From: Leptospiraceae bacterium
GTDB lineage: Bacteria > Spirochaetota > Leptospiria > Leptospirales > Leptospiraceae
DNA length: 64,000 nucleotides
NCBI GenBank assembly: GCA_016708435.1
Contig: JADJFV010000004.1
Span: 124,001 to 188,000, forward strand
Reading direction: 5' to 3'
The number at the start of each line of letters is the position of its first letter. The stretch's first letter is position 1. Positions 40,197 to 48,685 of this stretch are shown one piece after another. The notes beneath the pieces were generated by a model. That model did not search any database, had not been told where the DNA came from, and was given only the letters and a program-made list of their open reading frames with translations. The position numbers and the translations under genes are program-made.

Positions 40197-40931
40197 ATGA
40201 AATTAATCTTTGTTCTAATCTATTTTTTTTCCCTTTCCTTATTTGCTTCGGCTGATGAGAATCCTACCCTAAAGAAGATTCTAGAACTTTATAAACGTAA
40301 AGACTACAAAGAGATTACAAAGCTAGCAAACGATTACATTCAATCCAAGGAAGAGATTTCGCAGGATGATAAGGTGATTAAGTTTTACTTTCACACAGAA
40401 AGTGATCTCCAGAAGCTAGATATTGTATTAGATAAAATCTATAAAAACACAGATGAGCTTTCTTCTAAGTTTCATACACTAAATTATATGCTTATGGAAA
40501 AATCCCTTCTAGCAGATCAATATGAGATTGGCGTGAAATGGGGTGATATCTATCGCAGAGAGGCAAAATCAAAGAAGCCTAAGTATATCAAAGGTCTCTA
40601 TCTCTACTCCTGCTTGCTTTATAAAGCCAATCGCTCTACAATATCTCTATCTGTTATTGACAATGCCCTCAAAGACAAGCCTAGCAAGAAAATCGCCAAT
40701 AAATTGAAGCTTCTAAGAATTGCTCAGTTAAAAAATGACTTTCAAATCATCATAGAATCAAAGAATTTCCTTAAAAACAATTACGACTCAACCTATGCGG
40801 ATTTTATATTTGTTCATATGGTGCAGGCCTATCGAAATACAGGAAAGAAGAGGCGAGTAGAACAGCTTAAGGAAGAGTTTAAGAAAGACTTTGGGGATTC
40901 TATTTTGGTGGATACGGTAATGGGAATCTAG
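40197..40931 (+). CDS. Exported helical (TPR-like) protein of unknown function
   Basis: 244 residues. A signal peptide (MKLIFVLIYFFSLSLFASA) is followed by helix pairs resembling tetratricopeptide repeats (AYRNTGKKRRVEQLKEEF near the end). GCCTTTGAGGTAAA lies before the ATG, with GAGG as ribosome site. Likely periplasmic. It stands just before tRNA-Val. Confidence 0.6.
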   Translation: MKLIFVLIYFFSLSLFASADENPTLKKILELYKRKDYKEITKLANDYIQSKEEISQDDKVIKFYFHTESDLQKLDIVLDKIYKNTDELSSKFHTLNYMLMEKSLLADQYEIGVKWGDIYRREAKSKKPKYIKGLYLYSCLLYKANRSTISLSVIDNALKDKPSKKIANKLKLLRIAQLKNDFQIIIESKNFLKNNYDSTYADFIFVHMVQAYRNTGKKRRVEQLKEEFKKDFGDSILVDTVMGI

Positions 40932-40988
40932 AAAATTATTTTTGATTGTAAAAAACGCCGCTTTTAAAATCATAAAAAAATCATTGAT

Positions 40989-41062
40989 GGGGAATTAGCT
41001 CAGTTGGCTAGAGCGCTTCCTTGACATGGAAGAGGCCACTGGTTCAAATCCAGTATTTCCCA
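40989..41062 (+). tRNA. tRNA-Val (anticodon GAC)
   Basis: A full cloverleaf: acceptor GGGGAAT with ATTTCCC, D-arm GCTC...GAGC, anticodon stem CTTCC/GGAAG with loop TTGACAT (anticodon GAC), and T-arm ACTGG-TTCAAAT-CCAGT. CCA is not encoded (ATCA follows). Confidence 0.95.
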
Positions 41063-41072
41063 TCACTTAGAT

Positions 41073-41143
41073 GTCATCCCCGAATTCTTTTATCGGGGAT
41101 TTGTTGATGTTGAGATTCCCTACAAGAATAGTAAGGGAATGAC
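41073..41143. repeat. Paired-hairpin repeat element after tRNA-Val
   Basis: GTCATCCCCGA.../TCGGGGAT forms one hairpin and ATTCCCT.../AGGGAAT the other; the element ends in ATGAC. Same GTCAT/ATGAC layout as 35833-35930, more diverged. It may also help end convergent transcription. Confidence 0.5.
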
Positions 41144-41152
41144 TCAATCCTT

Positions 41153-42163
41153 TTATTTTACGTCGTCGCTTTTCTTGTTTCTATCTCTCTCATCACCAGA
41201 GGTGTTATAGCTAGCAGACGGAGCATTTGGAATTTGATATCCTGTAATGATTCCGATGTCTTTTCTAAGTTGATCTCTCACATGAAGATTATCTTCAATC
41301 ATCATTGCTTGTCTTAAATAAGTTTCAGAGCTTGCTATTCCCAATTCTCCTAGTATGCTAGAAGTCTTAATTCTAACTTCAGGCGAAGCGTTTTTTAACA
41401 TATCTAGAAGCTTGAAAAGATGTGCAGAATTGGTTTTTTTGATTCCCACTACTGAGCCTAGCATTACGGTTTTAGCATAATCATCCTTTTCTTTTCCAAG
41501 AGCTGTATCAATCGCTGCAATCCCTGCATCTTTGTTTGTGTTACGAAGAGCTTCTGCTGCAGCAGCGCGGATATAGTAATGTTCATGGTCTAATGCTTTT
41601 ACAACTATATCGAAAGATTCTTTGTCATCAGTTGCTTCTAGAAGATAGCCTAGAGACTTTAAAACCTCTCCCGCAGCTACGACAGCAGGCATTTTTTCTA
41701 GTTCAGCATAATAGACTCTTTGTTCTTTATCTTTTGTGACTTGCTCGCCTAATATTTTATAAGCTTCTGCTAATGGTTTAATAGCTAATTCGTGTCCGAT
41801 TTCAGCTAAAGCTTGTGCAGCTAAGAATTTTACAATAGGCTTGTTATTGTCAGGAATATCAAAATTAATCGGTGTATAATTGTCTTTTTGACTAATTTCT
41901 TGGGTTTGTTTCTTGGTTGGCTCAGCATTGGTTGTAACACCTTTGAGGGCTAAAATCAAGGGACGAAGTGCTCTTTTGGTTTTTGCCTTCTTAAGAATAT
42001 CGATGGCTGCAATTTTCTCTTGTAAGGTTCCATTGTTGACATTTCGGATTTGCTCTACAAAAAATTTATCACTACTACCTTCTCGGTAATTGAATGATTC
42101 AACGGCAAAAAGGGCTGAATGGGATACTACTAGTGCAACAGTTAGAATTGTGTATTTGAACAT
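41153..42163 (-). CDS. Exported HEAT-repeat protein
   Basis: 336 residues. A signal peptide ending in LFAVES is followed by helical HEAT-type repeats (AAIDILKKAKTKRALRPLILAL, AAQALAEIGHELAIKPLAEA, AAAAEALRNTNKDAGIAAID, TSSILGELGIASSETYLRQA). It ends in a polar tail rich in Asp, Lys and Ser. HEAT solenoids bind other proteins; the partner is unknown. Likely periplasmic, and monocistronic. Confidence 0.75.
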   Translation of the reverse strand: MFKYTILTVALVVSHSALFAVESFNYREGSSDKFFVEQIRNVNNGTLQEKIAAIDILKKAKTKRALRPLILALKGVTTNAEPTKKQTQEISQKDNYTPINFDIPDNNKPIVKFLAAQALAEIGHELAIKPLAEAYKILGEQVTKDKEQRVYYAELEKMPAVVAAGEVLKSLGYLLEATDDKESFDIVVKALDHEHYYIRAAAAEALRNTNKDAGIAAIDTALGKEKDDYAKTVMLGSVVGIKKTNSAHLFKLLDMLKNASPEVRIKTSSILGELGIASSETYLRQAMMIEDNLHVRDQLRKDIGIITGYQIPNAPSASYNTSGDERDRNKKSDDVK

Positions 42164-42505
42164 AATTTACTCCTATCTCTATTTATCGTATACCAATCGC
42201 TAAAAGTAAATTCTCATTTACTAATTGGCAGGTTTATTTTGGGTAATTGGTAATACGCAAAATATCTATGCTATTGATTGGTATGGTATATAAAAAAACT
42301 TCTCTCTTAAATTTCTAGCCATTTTTCGAAAATGCAGAAATTGATAGAAGGTCGGTGACTTTGCGCATCCTACCCCTTCCCTTCGTGGTTAAAAAATCCT
42401 TTACTTTACATTTTCGAGCAGGTTGAATGCGCGACAATCTCAAATTAAGTCTTGATTAATTGAAACTAATCTTAGATCATTGTCCATTCAGAGGAAACAA
42501 ATTAA
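42164..42505. other. Divergent intergenic region
   Basis: No gene seen. It holds the promoters of the HEAT-repeat gene and the lipoprotein trio. ATACCAATC and GATTGGTAT form a distant inverted pair (about 42184-42192 and 42284-42292). Confidence 0.4.
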
Positions 42506-42832
42506 GTGATTGTAAAGAGGATTCTTTTTATTATTCCGATACTCTTCTTGTTTTGTAATACAAAAAACCAAGTGAAAGAGGCTAGGGATCACAATTATTT
42601 TGCGCTTAGGGATATTACTTTAGGAAAAGATAATACTATTTATTTATCAGCTCGTTCTGCCTATATTCCAAAAGATAAAACCAAAGAAGCATTTGAAAAA
42701 TTCCAAGAGCTGCATTCAGATAATAAAATTAAACGAGCTTATTGGAAGTGCAATTTGAAAAATTCTACAACGTTGGAATGCACAGAAGAATTATTAATCA
42801 AGGATATGTCCGATGAAGTTAATTCTAAATAG
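42506..42832 (+). CDS. Small lipoprotein (first of three)
   Basis: 108 residues from a GTG start preceded by GAGG. The signal ends in the lipobox LFLFC at about residue 17. The mature part is polar with a late Cys pair (WKCNLKNSTTLEC). Unknown function. It overlaps the next gene by 20 bp. Confidence 0.65.
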   Translation: MIVKRILFIIPILFLFCNTKNQVKEARDHNYFALRDITLGKDNTIYLSARSAYIPKDKTKEAFEKFQELHSDNKIKRAYWKCNLKNSTTLECTEELLIKDMSDEVNSK

Positions 42833-43217
42833 TGTTTACTTTTTTTCTATTTTATTCCTTTTGAATTGTGATAATAGTATTTATGTGAAGCATGTGTATA
42901 CTGACTTTAAGAAGATAGGGGCTTATCCCAATCAGCCGGTCGATACATATGAAATCACAAGAGTCACAACGATTCGAACTCCAGAAACAATCAACACATC
43001 TCGGAAGAAGAATATTTATTACTATACATTCCCTCCCATTTTAAAGCTAGTTCGTTTTGCGATTTCTACCGGTGAATCAGGAATTGTTTTTTTAGAAGAC
43101 CCTGAATCAGAAGACAATCATAAAGTAGTATTATTCAAGCCAGCGCCCGATAAATATGTTATGGTTACCAAGATGCTATGCATTGTAGACAAAGAAGAAA
43201 AATTGAATTGCCAATGA
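42813..43217 (+). CDS. Small lipoprotein (second of three)
   Basis: 134 residues with lipobox LFLLNC near residue 19. The body is beta-rich (VDTYEITRVTTIRTPE, GIVFLEDPE, VVLFKPAPDKYVMVTKMLC) and ends with a Cys pair (MLCIVDKEEKLNC). Translation is coupled to both neighbours (20-bp and 4-bp overlaps). Unknown function. Confidence 0.65.
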   Translation: MKLILNSVYFFSILFLLNCDNSIYVKHVYTDFKKIGAYPNQPVDTYEITRVTTIRTPETINTSRKKNIYYYTFPPILKLVRFAISTGESGIVFLEDPESEDNHKVVLFKPAPDKYVMVTKMLCIVDKEEKLNCQ

Positions 43218-43585
43218 ATTTTACTTTGAAGCTTAGTAATCATTGTAGAGTATTACTTTCGTTATCCGCTTTACTTTTCTTGATAAATTGTGCTAGCGGA
43301 GAAATTAAATATCCCACTCGAAGAGTTTTAACTCAAACGCCAAGCAACACTCCCGGCGTAATCTATCGGTTCTATGTTGATATAGAAGAAAAGACTCATA
43401 TAAAAAATAATATCTTCGGTATAGAAAGAGTTTATCAGGGAAATGACTCAAATACCGGCGAAGCATTTTTTAAGTTTTATTTTTATCAAGAAGCCGGAAT
43501 TGAAATCTGCACATTCAATAAAAGTATTAACAATTATGAATGCAAAGATTTGGAAATTGTATTTAAGAATAATCATCAACGTTGA
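43214..43585 (+). CDS. Small lipoprotein (third of three)
   Basis: The ATG at 43214 overlaps the upstream stop (ATGA) and gives a good signal with lipobox LFLINC; a longer frame from 43178 does not. 123 residues. Like its neighbours it has a late Cys pair (ICTFNKSINNYEC), so the three are likely related and may form a complex or arose by duplication. Its end overlaps the convergent adenosine deaminase by 10 bp. Confidence 0.65.
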   Translation: MNFTLKLSNHCRVLLSLSALLFLINCASGEIKYPTRRVLTQTPSNTPGVIYRFYVDIEEKTHIKNNIFGIERVYQGNDSNTGEAFFKFYFYQEAGIEICTFNKSINNYECKDLEIVFKNNHQR

Positions 43586-45087
43586 ATTCGGGAAATTCTT
43601 TCTTCAAATTTCACAAACTCTTTATCTACTTTCTTCTTCAATTTCTTTTTATCTTTTTTACTTAGGAAGCTATATTGAATGCTATTATAAATAAAACCTT
43701 TTATATCATAGTAAGAAATTTCTTTATAACGTTTTGCTAATATAGCAAATTGTTCCGTAAAACTAGTTCTAAGAACTCCCATATCATCACTTGTGATAAC
43801 GATTGGAACTCCAGAATTATGATAGAGTAGTAGGGGATGAAAATCATTCTTTATTCCAAGTATGAATTCATTGCTAAGCATATTGATTTCTACTGGAACC
43901 TTTTTTTCTTTCATATATTCCAAAAGAGCATAGCAATCTGTTTCATACGGAATGTCAACGCCGTGACCAATTCTATTTGCCTCGGCATCAAAGAGTGCAG
44001 AGTTTATATGCCAGGATAAATCTTCTGGTGGAACGATACCAACTGATAATTCTCCTGCGTGCAGAGAATATTTTAGTATAGGAAATTTTTTATGAAAATA
44101 TTTAAACATCTCCATATGCAGCCAGTAATCTCTCATTGCATTTGGATTGTCTTCTGGTCCCACAATATTTGTTCCTACGATTAAATTCGATACATTATCT
44201 GATTGAAAGGAAAGAAAAATTTGAACAAATACTTCTGCAGGATTATCTGTTCGAGTAATGTAATTTTGATATCTTATAAGTATTCGCTGTTCATCTTCAA
44301 CCGGGAGCTTTGACTTTTGGTGGATAATATTGATTGCCTCCGCGAATCGTTTAGCGACTTCTTCATACTGCATTTCAACGGTTAATGTCTTTACCATTTC
44401 ATCAAACAGAAGGGAAAGCTTAACCTCTGCTTTTTCTTTTCCATCCAATTCCAGTCTTTCTTCTTGAATTTTTAATAAATTGGGAATGTATTTGCTACTA
44501 AATGCAGCAAGCTTAGTATCCTTTTTGTCATAGTCAGGACGTAAGAACATTGTCTCAATGTATTGAACATTTTCTATGATTGCTCTTTCTTTGATTTCTT
44601 TTAGAAAAACATCTTCGTTCCCTTTTATAAGTGGACCAAACTTTCTGAATGCTTCAAAAAAATGCTTATCCGGCGTTTGTTGTGTTTCTTTAAAGTCTTT
44701 GATTGACCACAAAGAAATTAGTTTGAGTTTTACTGGCAAATAACCTTTAGCCTCAATTAAAGAATTAATCGGTTGAACATTTGGGTCATTTGCTAAATTG
44801 AGAGGAATATTTTGAAATGAATCGCCTGTTTCTAAATTTATATAAAAGTTCTTTTTTACTGCTAATTCAAAATATTTCTCTGCATACACAGAGCCACTAA
44901 AATGATGATGTAAGTCTCCACCCTTAGGCATTCCATTAAAAAATGCTGTAAGCATCGCTTGGTTATCACGAATTTTTTGAAAGTAAGCATTTGTCTTTTC
45001 CGTATCATTTGCATGAATGGAAATTTGAAAAATAAAAAATGGAATGGTAATTAAAAATAGAAATCTCTTTGTAAATATAAACATCAA
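43576..45087 (-). CDS. Exported adenosine deaminase-like protein
   Basis: 503 residues with a signal peptide (ending near SIHAN), so it is likely periplasmic, like ADGF/ADA2-type enzymes. The metal and catalytic motifs of the adenosine/AMP deaminase barrel are present: GGDLHHHFSGS near residue 58, YSLHAGEL near 341, NRIGHGVDI near 370, and VITSDDMG near 430. It would convert adenosine to inosine outside the inner membrane, ready for uptake by a CNT transporter such as that at 13129-14571. It is longer than cytoplasmic ADA because of N-terminal helices. Confidence 0.85.
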   Translation of the reverse strand: MMFIFTKRFLFLITIPFFIFQISIHANDTEKTNAYFQKIRDNQAMLTAFFNGMPKGGDLHHHFSGSVYAEKYFELAVKKNFYINLETGDSFQNIPLNLANDPNVQPINSLIEAKGYLPVKLKLISLWSIKDFKETQQTPDKHFFEAFRKFGPLIKGNEDVFLKEIKERAIIENVQYIETMFLRPDYDKKDTKLAAFSSKYIPNLLKIQEERLELDGKEKAEVKLSLLFDEMVKTLTVEMQYEEVAKRFAEAINIIHQKSKLPVEDEQRILIRYQNYITRTDNPAEVFVQIFLSFQSDNVSNLIVGTNIVGPEDNPNAMRDYWLHMEMFKYFHKKFPILKYSLHAGELSVGIVPPEDLSWHINSALFDAEANRIGHGVDIPYETDCYALLEYMKEKKVPVEINMLSNEFILGIKNDFHPLLLYHNSGVPIVITSDDMGVLRTSFTEQFAILAKRYKEISYYDIKGFIYNSIQYSFLSKKDKKKLKKKVDKEFVKFEERISRIQR

Positions 45088-45181
45088 ATATCACCTTTGT
45101 TCCAGTTCGTCTGAAACTAGGCTTTTAAGATAGCAAAATTTTTTATTGACAGAATGTTCTTACAGCGTTAATTCTTATACT

Positions 45182-45778
45182 ATGCCTGCATTACTTCAAA
45201 AACGTCCTAAAATAAAATCTATAGATTTACCTTTTGACAAGCCACGCTATGAAGGCTTAACCTTAAGCCGAGAGGAGTATCTTGATTTAGAAGAAGACGG
45301 GTTTAAATACGATATGATAGAAGGAGTTCTACATTTGGCACCGAGCGGAGAGTTTGATCATGGAAAGTTACAAGGAAATTTAATTACAGAAATTAACATT
45401 TTCTTAAAGAAGTATTCAATTGGAAAAGCCGTTACCGAGATAGATGTATTTTTACCGGATGGAGAAGACGTTGTTAGACCTGATGTGAGTTTTATTCTTT
45501 CTGAAAATCTACACATCGTAAAGACTCATATTCATGGAGTTCCGGATTTAGTGTGCGAAGTTCTTTCTCCAGGATCAATGAAAAGAGACTTAGGGGTCAA
45601 AGCGCAAAGATATTTAAAAAATGGGGTGAGCGAATATTGGATAGTATACCCTAAAGAAAAAAAAATAGAACTCTGGATCAACAAAAATAAAAAAGAATGG
45701 AATAAACTTTCTTCTCCTGTTTTAAAAAGTTCCCTACTAAAAGGTTTTAAGATTAATCAAAAAGATTTTTTTAAATAA
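45182..45778 (+). CDS. Uma2 family (DUF820) nuclease-like protein
   Basis: The start is placed at the ATG 45182 (198 residues); a TTG at 45146 is less likely. It has YDMIEGVLHLAPSGEFDHGK, VRPDVSF near residue 100, VCEVLSPGS with the Glu of the D...ExK-type core, and YLKNGVSEYWIVYP. Uma2 proteins have a PD-(D/E)xK fold and multiply in cyanobacteria and some spirochaetes; their role is not settled. Monocistronic. Confidence 0.85.
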   Translation: MPALLQKRPKIKSIDLPFDKPRYEGLTLSREEYLDLEEDGFKYDMIEGVLHLAPSGEFDHGKLQGNLITEINIFLKKYSIGKAVTEIDVFLPDGEDVVRPDVSFILSENLHIVKTHIHGVPDLVCEVLSPGSMKRDLGVKAQRYLKNGVSEYWIVYPKEKKIELWINKNKKEWNKLSSPVLKSSLLKGFKINQKDFFK

Positions 45779-45789
45779 CGAACCCTAAT

Positions 45790-46989
45790 CTATGGCAAGT
45801 GGTAAGGCTTAGCAGGAGTATTCTTTAAAATTGCAAAGCTTCGATAGAATTTTTCTTTATCGCCTTCTCTAAAACCTGTAATCAACAAACCCAATATCAT
45901 ATCATCCTCTTGATTTTTCCCGATATACCGAATTTCACATAATACGTTTATCGCTGATTGCATTTTAAAAAATATATCACAATTGAATCCTGATACATGG
46001 GGCAAATGTTGCTTTAACTCTCTGTCTGTGATTTTTACCTTTAGTCCATCTCTCGACAAATCCAATATTTTATATTTTCCAGTATTTAGAATAAAATTAG
46101 ATTCCCGAATTCGATCTATCATTTCGAATGTTAGAATTTTAATTTCCATTACTTGGTCATGGTCGATTGGCTTTGTGCGACTTTGAATATGCACATAACC
46201 AAAAGGGATTGCAATGTTTTGTGTATTGACGTAAATTACCGGCATGATGATTTCAGATACAATCTTTTTAGTTTTATACATATTAACAAGCTGGTGAATT
46301 TCTGTGTGATACTCATCTTCTAGATTAATAAAATCATCTTCGGCTAATGTGGTGTAACTTTTTCTGTCCTGTGTATTTGCGACAAATAGTGTTTTGCCTG
46401 ATTCTTTAACAACTTGAAACCTTTCATCTAAATCAGGTTTAAAAATATCTATCTTGATATAGTCAAAGTCTTTTTTTAATCTATTTTCATAATCAGTAAA
46501 ACTAATCTTCATATACGTTGGAATTGTGTGCATTGTATTTTCGATGGTAACGCCACTGGTTCGAATATTAGTGACCCAGACTTGCTCGGGAGAAGGATGC
46601 AAACGGTCGTTCTTTCTTTCTTTACTCGAGACTAGAAATTTATTGATTTGCAATAGATATAAATTGCCTGGTTTTTCACCGAGAACTGTGCAATCAAATT
46701 GAATATAGCGACCAAGAAGCTTTGTTAAAACAAGATTCTGCCCTTTTCTTAGAATAAATCCTGGATCTAGTTTTTCGATGATAATCTTGAGTCCATCGGC
46801 ATTGTGCTCCAGAAGCCTTACATGGGTTTCTGTATCCTTGATCTGCATTTCTGTCTTACTTAAATGCTTTGCCAGAATCACAACGCGCTTATGAGGTTCT
46901 TTGATATCTACAGTTTCACGAATTTTTCTGTCAATGATCTCCAAAATCTTTTGGCTCCTATCGAATTCGATATTAAATTTCTCTTGCAA
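45790..46989 (-). CDS. DUF1577-like protein with C-terminal PilZ-like region
   Basis: 399 residues from a TTG start; no better start is seen upstream. The layout and sequence resemble DUF1577 proteins of Leptospira: an N-terminal coiled region, a central VWVTNIRTSGVTIENTMHTIPTYMKI, and a C-terminal beta-domain with YKILDLSRDGLKVKI, like the PilZ DxSxxG motif. PilZ domains bind cyclic di-GMP, but the N-terminal RxxxR box is not evident. It is divergent from guaB, with starts 28 bp apart. Confidence 0.6.
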   Translation of the reverse strand: MQEKFNIEFDRSQKILEIIDRKIRETVDIKEPHKRVVILAKHLSKTEMQIKDTETHVRLLEHNADGLKIIIEKLDPGFILRKGQNLVLTKLLGRYIQFDCTVLGEKPGNLYLLQINKFLVSSKERKNDRLHPSPEQVWVTNIRTSGVTIENTMHTIPTYMKISFTDYENRLKKDFDYIKIDIFKPDLDERFQVVKESGKTLFVANTQDRKSYTTLAEDDFINLEDEYHTEIHQLVNMYKTKKIVSEIIMPVIYVNTQNIAIPFGYVHIQSRTKPIDHDQVMEIKILTFEMIDRIRESNFILNTGKYKILDLSRDGLKVKITDRELKQHLPHVSGFNCDIFFKMQSAINVLCEIRYIGKNQEDDMILGLLITGFREGDKEKFYRSFAILKNTPAKPYHLP

Positions 46990-47017
46990 TTCAATCCAAG
47001 GCGATTTATTTGTGGAT

Positions 47018-48544
47018 ATGACCAGTTCAATAATTAAAAATCAACCAGTTCAAGACGGACTATCCGGAGAGCAATTGTTCTCTGCTCAAATCGGACTCAC
47101 ATACAGGGATTTTTTAGTTCTCCCTGGCTATATAGACTTTAATCCTTCCGATGTAAATCTAGAATCAAAAGTCAGCCGTAATATCACAATCAAACGTCCC
47201 CTTATCAGTTCACCGATGGATACCGTTACAGAATCAGCAATGGCAATCGCGCTAGCCCTACAAGGTGGATTAGGCATAATACATTATAATAACTCTATTA
47301 CAGAGCAAGTAAATTTTGTAAGAAAAGTTAAAAGATACGAAAATGGTTTCATCACCGATCCAATTATTTTGGGTCCTGAGAATACAATTGAAGATTTAGA
47401 CGATATAAAAGATAAGTTTGGATTCTCCGGGATTCCAATCACAGAAGATGGATCGTTCAATGGGAAGTTAATTGGTATCGTAACGAACCGAGACGTTGAC
47501 TTTGAACCAAATCGCACTGTAAAACTTGGAACTGTGATGACTACAAATCTAGTTACAGCTCCAGTAGGAATTAGTTTAAAAGAAGCGAACAATATTTTAA
47601 GAGTCAAAAAAGTTGGAAAACTTCCTATTATTGACAATGAAGGAAAACTGGTTGCCCTTGTTAGCCGCTCCGATCTTAAAAAGAATAAAGAATTTCCAGA
47701 TTCATCCAAAGATCACAGCAAACGCCTGTTAGTCGGTGCAGCGGTTTCTACATTGCCTGAATCTAGAGATAGAGTTGCAGCACTTTACGATGCTGGAGTG
47801 GATGCAATTATTATTGATTCTGCGCAGGGAAATTCAAGTTATCAAATTGAGATGATTAAATTCATCAAAGCAAATTTTAAAAATCTGGATGTGATTGCGG
47901 GTAACGTTGTTACTAAAGAACAAAGTCGCTCTCTGATTGAAGCAGGTGCGGATGGATTACGCGTAGGAATGGGTCCCGGTTCAATTTGTATTACACAGGA
48001 GACAATGGCTGTTGGTCGCGCTCAAGCAACTGCAGTTCATATGACTGCAAGTTATGCTGCACAATTTGGAATTCCTGTAATTGCAGATGGAGGAATTAGT
48101 AACATCGGTGATATTGCGAACGCACTTGCGATTGGTGCATCTACTTGTATGATGGGATCAATGTTTGCAGGAACGAATGAAGCACCCGGTGAATATTTTT
48201 ATGAAAATGGAATTCGTTTAAAAAAATATCGTGGTATGGCAAGTCTAGAAGCAATGAAAGCCGGTGGGGATAAGAGATACTTTAGCGAAAGCCAAAAAAT
48301 TAAAGTAGCGCAAGGTGTAAGTGGTGCAGTAGTTGATAAAGGCTCAGTGATTAACTTTGTTCCTTATCTAGTGCAAGGGCTTCGTCAATCCTTTCAGGAT
48401 ATGGGATATAAAACTATTCCAGAACTACATGCAGCATTGCAGAATGGAAATCTTCGTTTTGAAAGACGCTCTGAATCAGCACAAGCACAAGGTTCTGTTC
48501 ATGGATTGTATTCCTATACAAGCCCGACAATGAGAGTGGAATAG
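47018..48544 (+). CDS. guaB: Inosine-5'-monophosphate dehydrogenase, eukaryote-like type
   Basis: 508 residues from the ATG at 47018. TYRDFLVLPGYIDF and SPMDTVTES open the barrel. CBS domains lie at residues about 115-230. The catalytic Cys324 is in GSICITQETMAVG, and IADGGISN and MMGSMFAGTNEAPGEYF follow. The ICITQE loop and the RLKKYRGMASLEAM flap are those of the animal/fungal type, not the bacterial ICTTR type. It makes XMP from IMP with NAD+, the first step to GMP. A terminator follows at 48585. Confidence 0.95.
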   Translation: MTSSIIKNQPVQDGLSGEQLFSAQIGLTYRDFLVLPGYIDFNPSDVNLESKVSRNITIKRPLISSPMDTVTESAMAIALALQGGLGIIHYNNSITEQVNFVRKVKRYENGFITDPIILGPENTIEDLDDIKDKFGFSGIPITEDGSFNGKLIGIVTNRDVDFEPNRTVKLGTVMTTNLVTAPVGISLKEANNILRVKKVGKLPIIDNEGKLVALVSRSDLKKNKEFPDSSKDHSKRLLVGAAVSTLPESRDRVAALYDAGVDAIIIDSAQGNSSYQIEMIKFIKANFKNLDVIAGNVVTKEQSRSLIEAGADGLRVGMGPGSICITQETMAVGRAQATAVHMTASYAAQFGIPVIADGGISNIGDIANALAIGASTCMMGSMFAGTNEAPGEYFYENGIRLKKYRGMASLEAMKAGGDKRYFSESQKIKVAQGVSGAVVDKGSVINFVPYLVQGLRQSFQDMGYKTIPELHAALQNGNLRFERRSESAQAQGSVHGLYSYTSPTMRVE

Positions 48545-48584
48545 AGGTCACTTCGATACAATTTGCGCAGTCGTTTGGAGAGAG

Positions 48585-48614
48585 AAAAACCTAAACTGTT
48601 TTAGGTTTTTCTTT
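48585..48614 (+). terminator. Rho-independent terminator after guaB
   Basis: AAAAACCTAAA pairs with TTTAGGTTTTT around a short loop, followed by CTTTT. An outer ATTTGCGCA/TGCGCAAAT pair extends the stem. Confidence 0.75.
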
Positions 48615-48685
48615 TGAACCACTTGCGCAAATCACTCAGTGACCGGATTTTAAGTATTCTTTGTGATTATATAATAAAACCTTAC

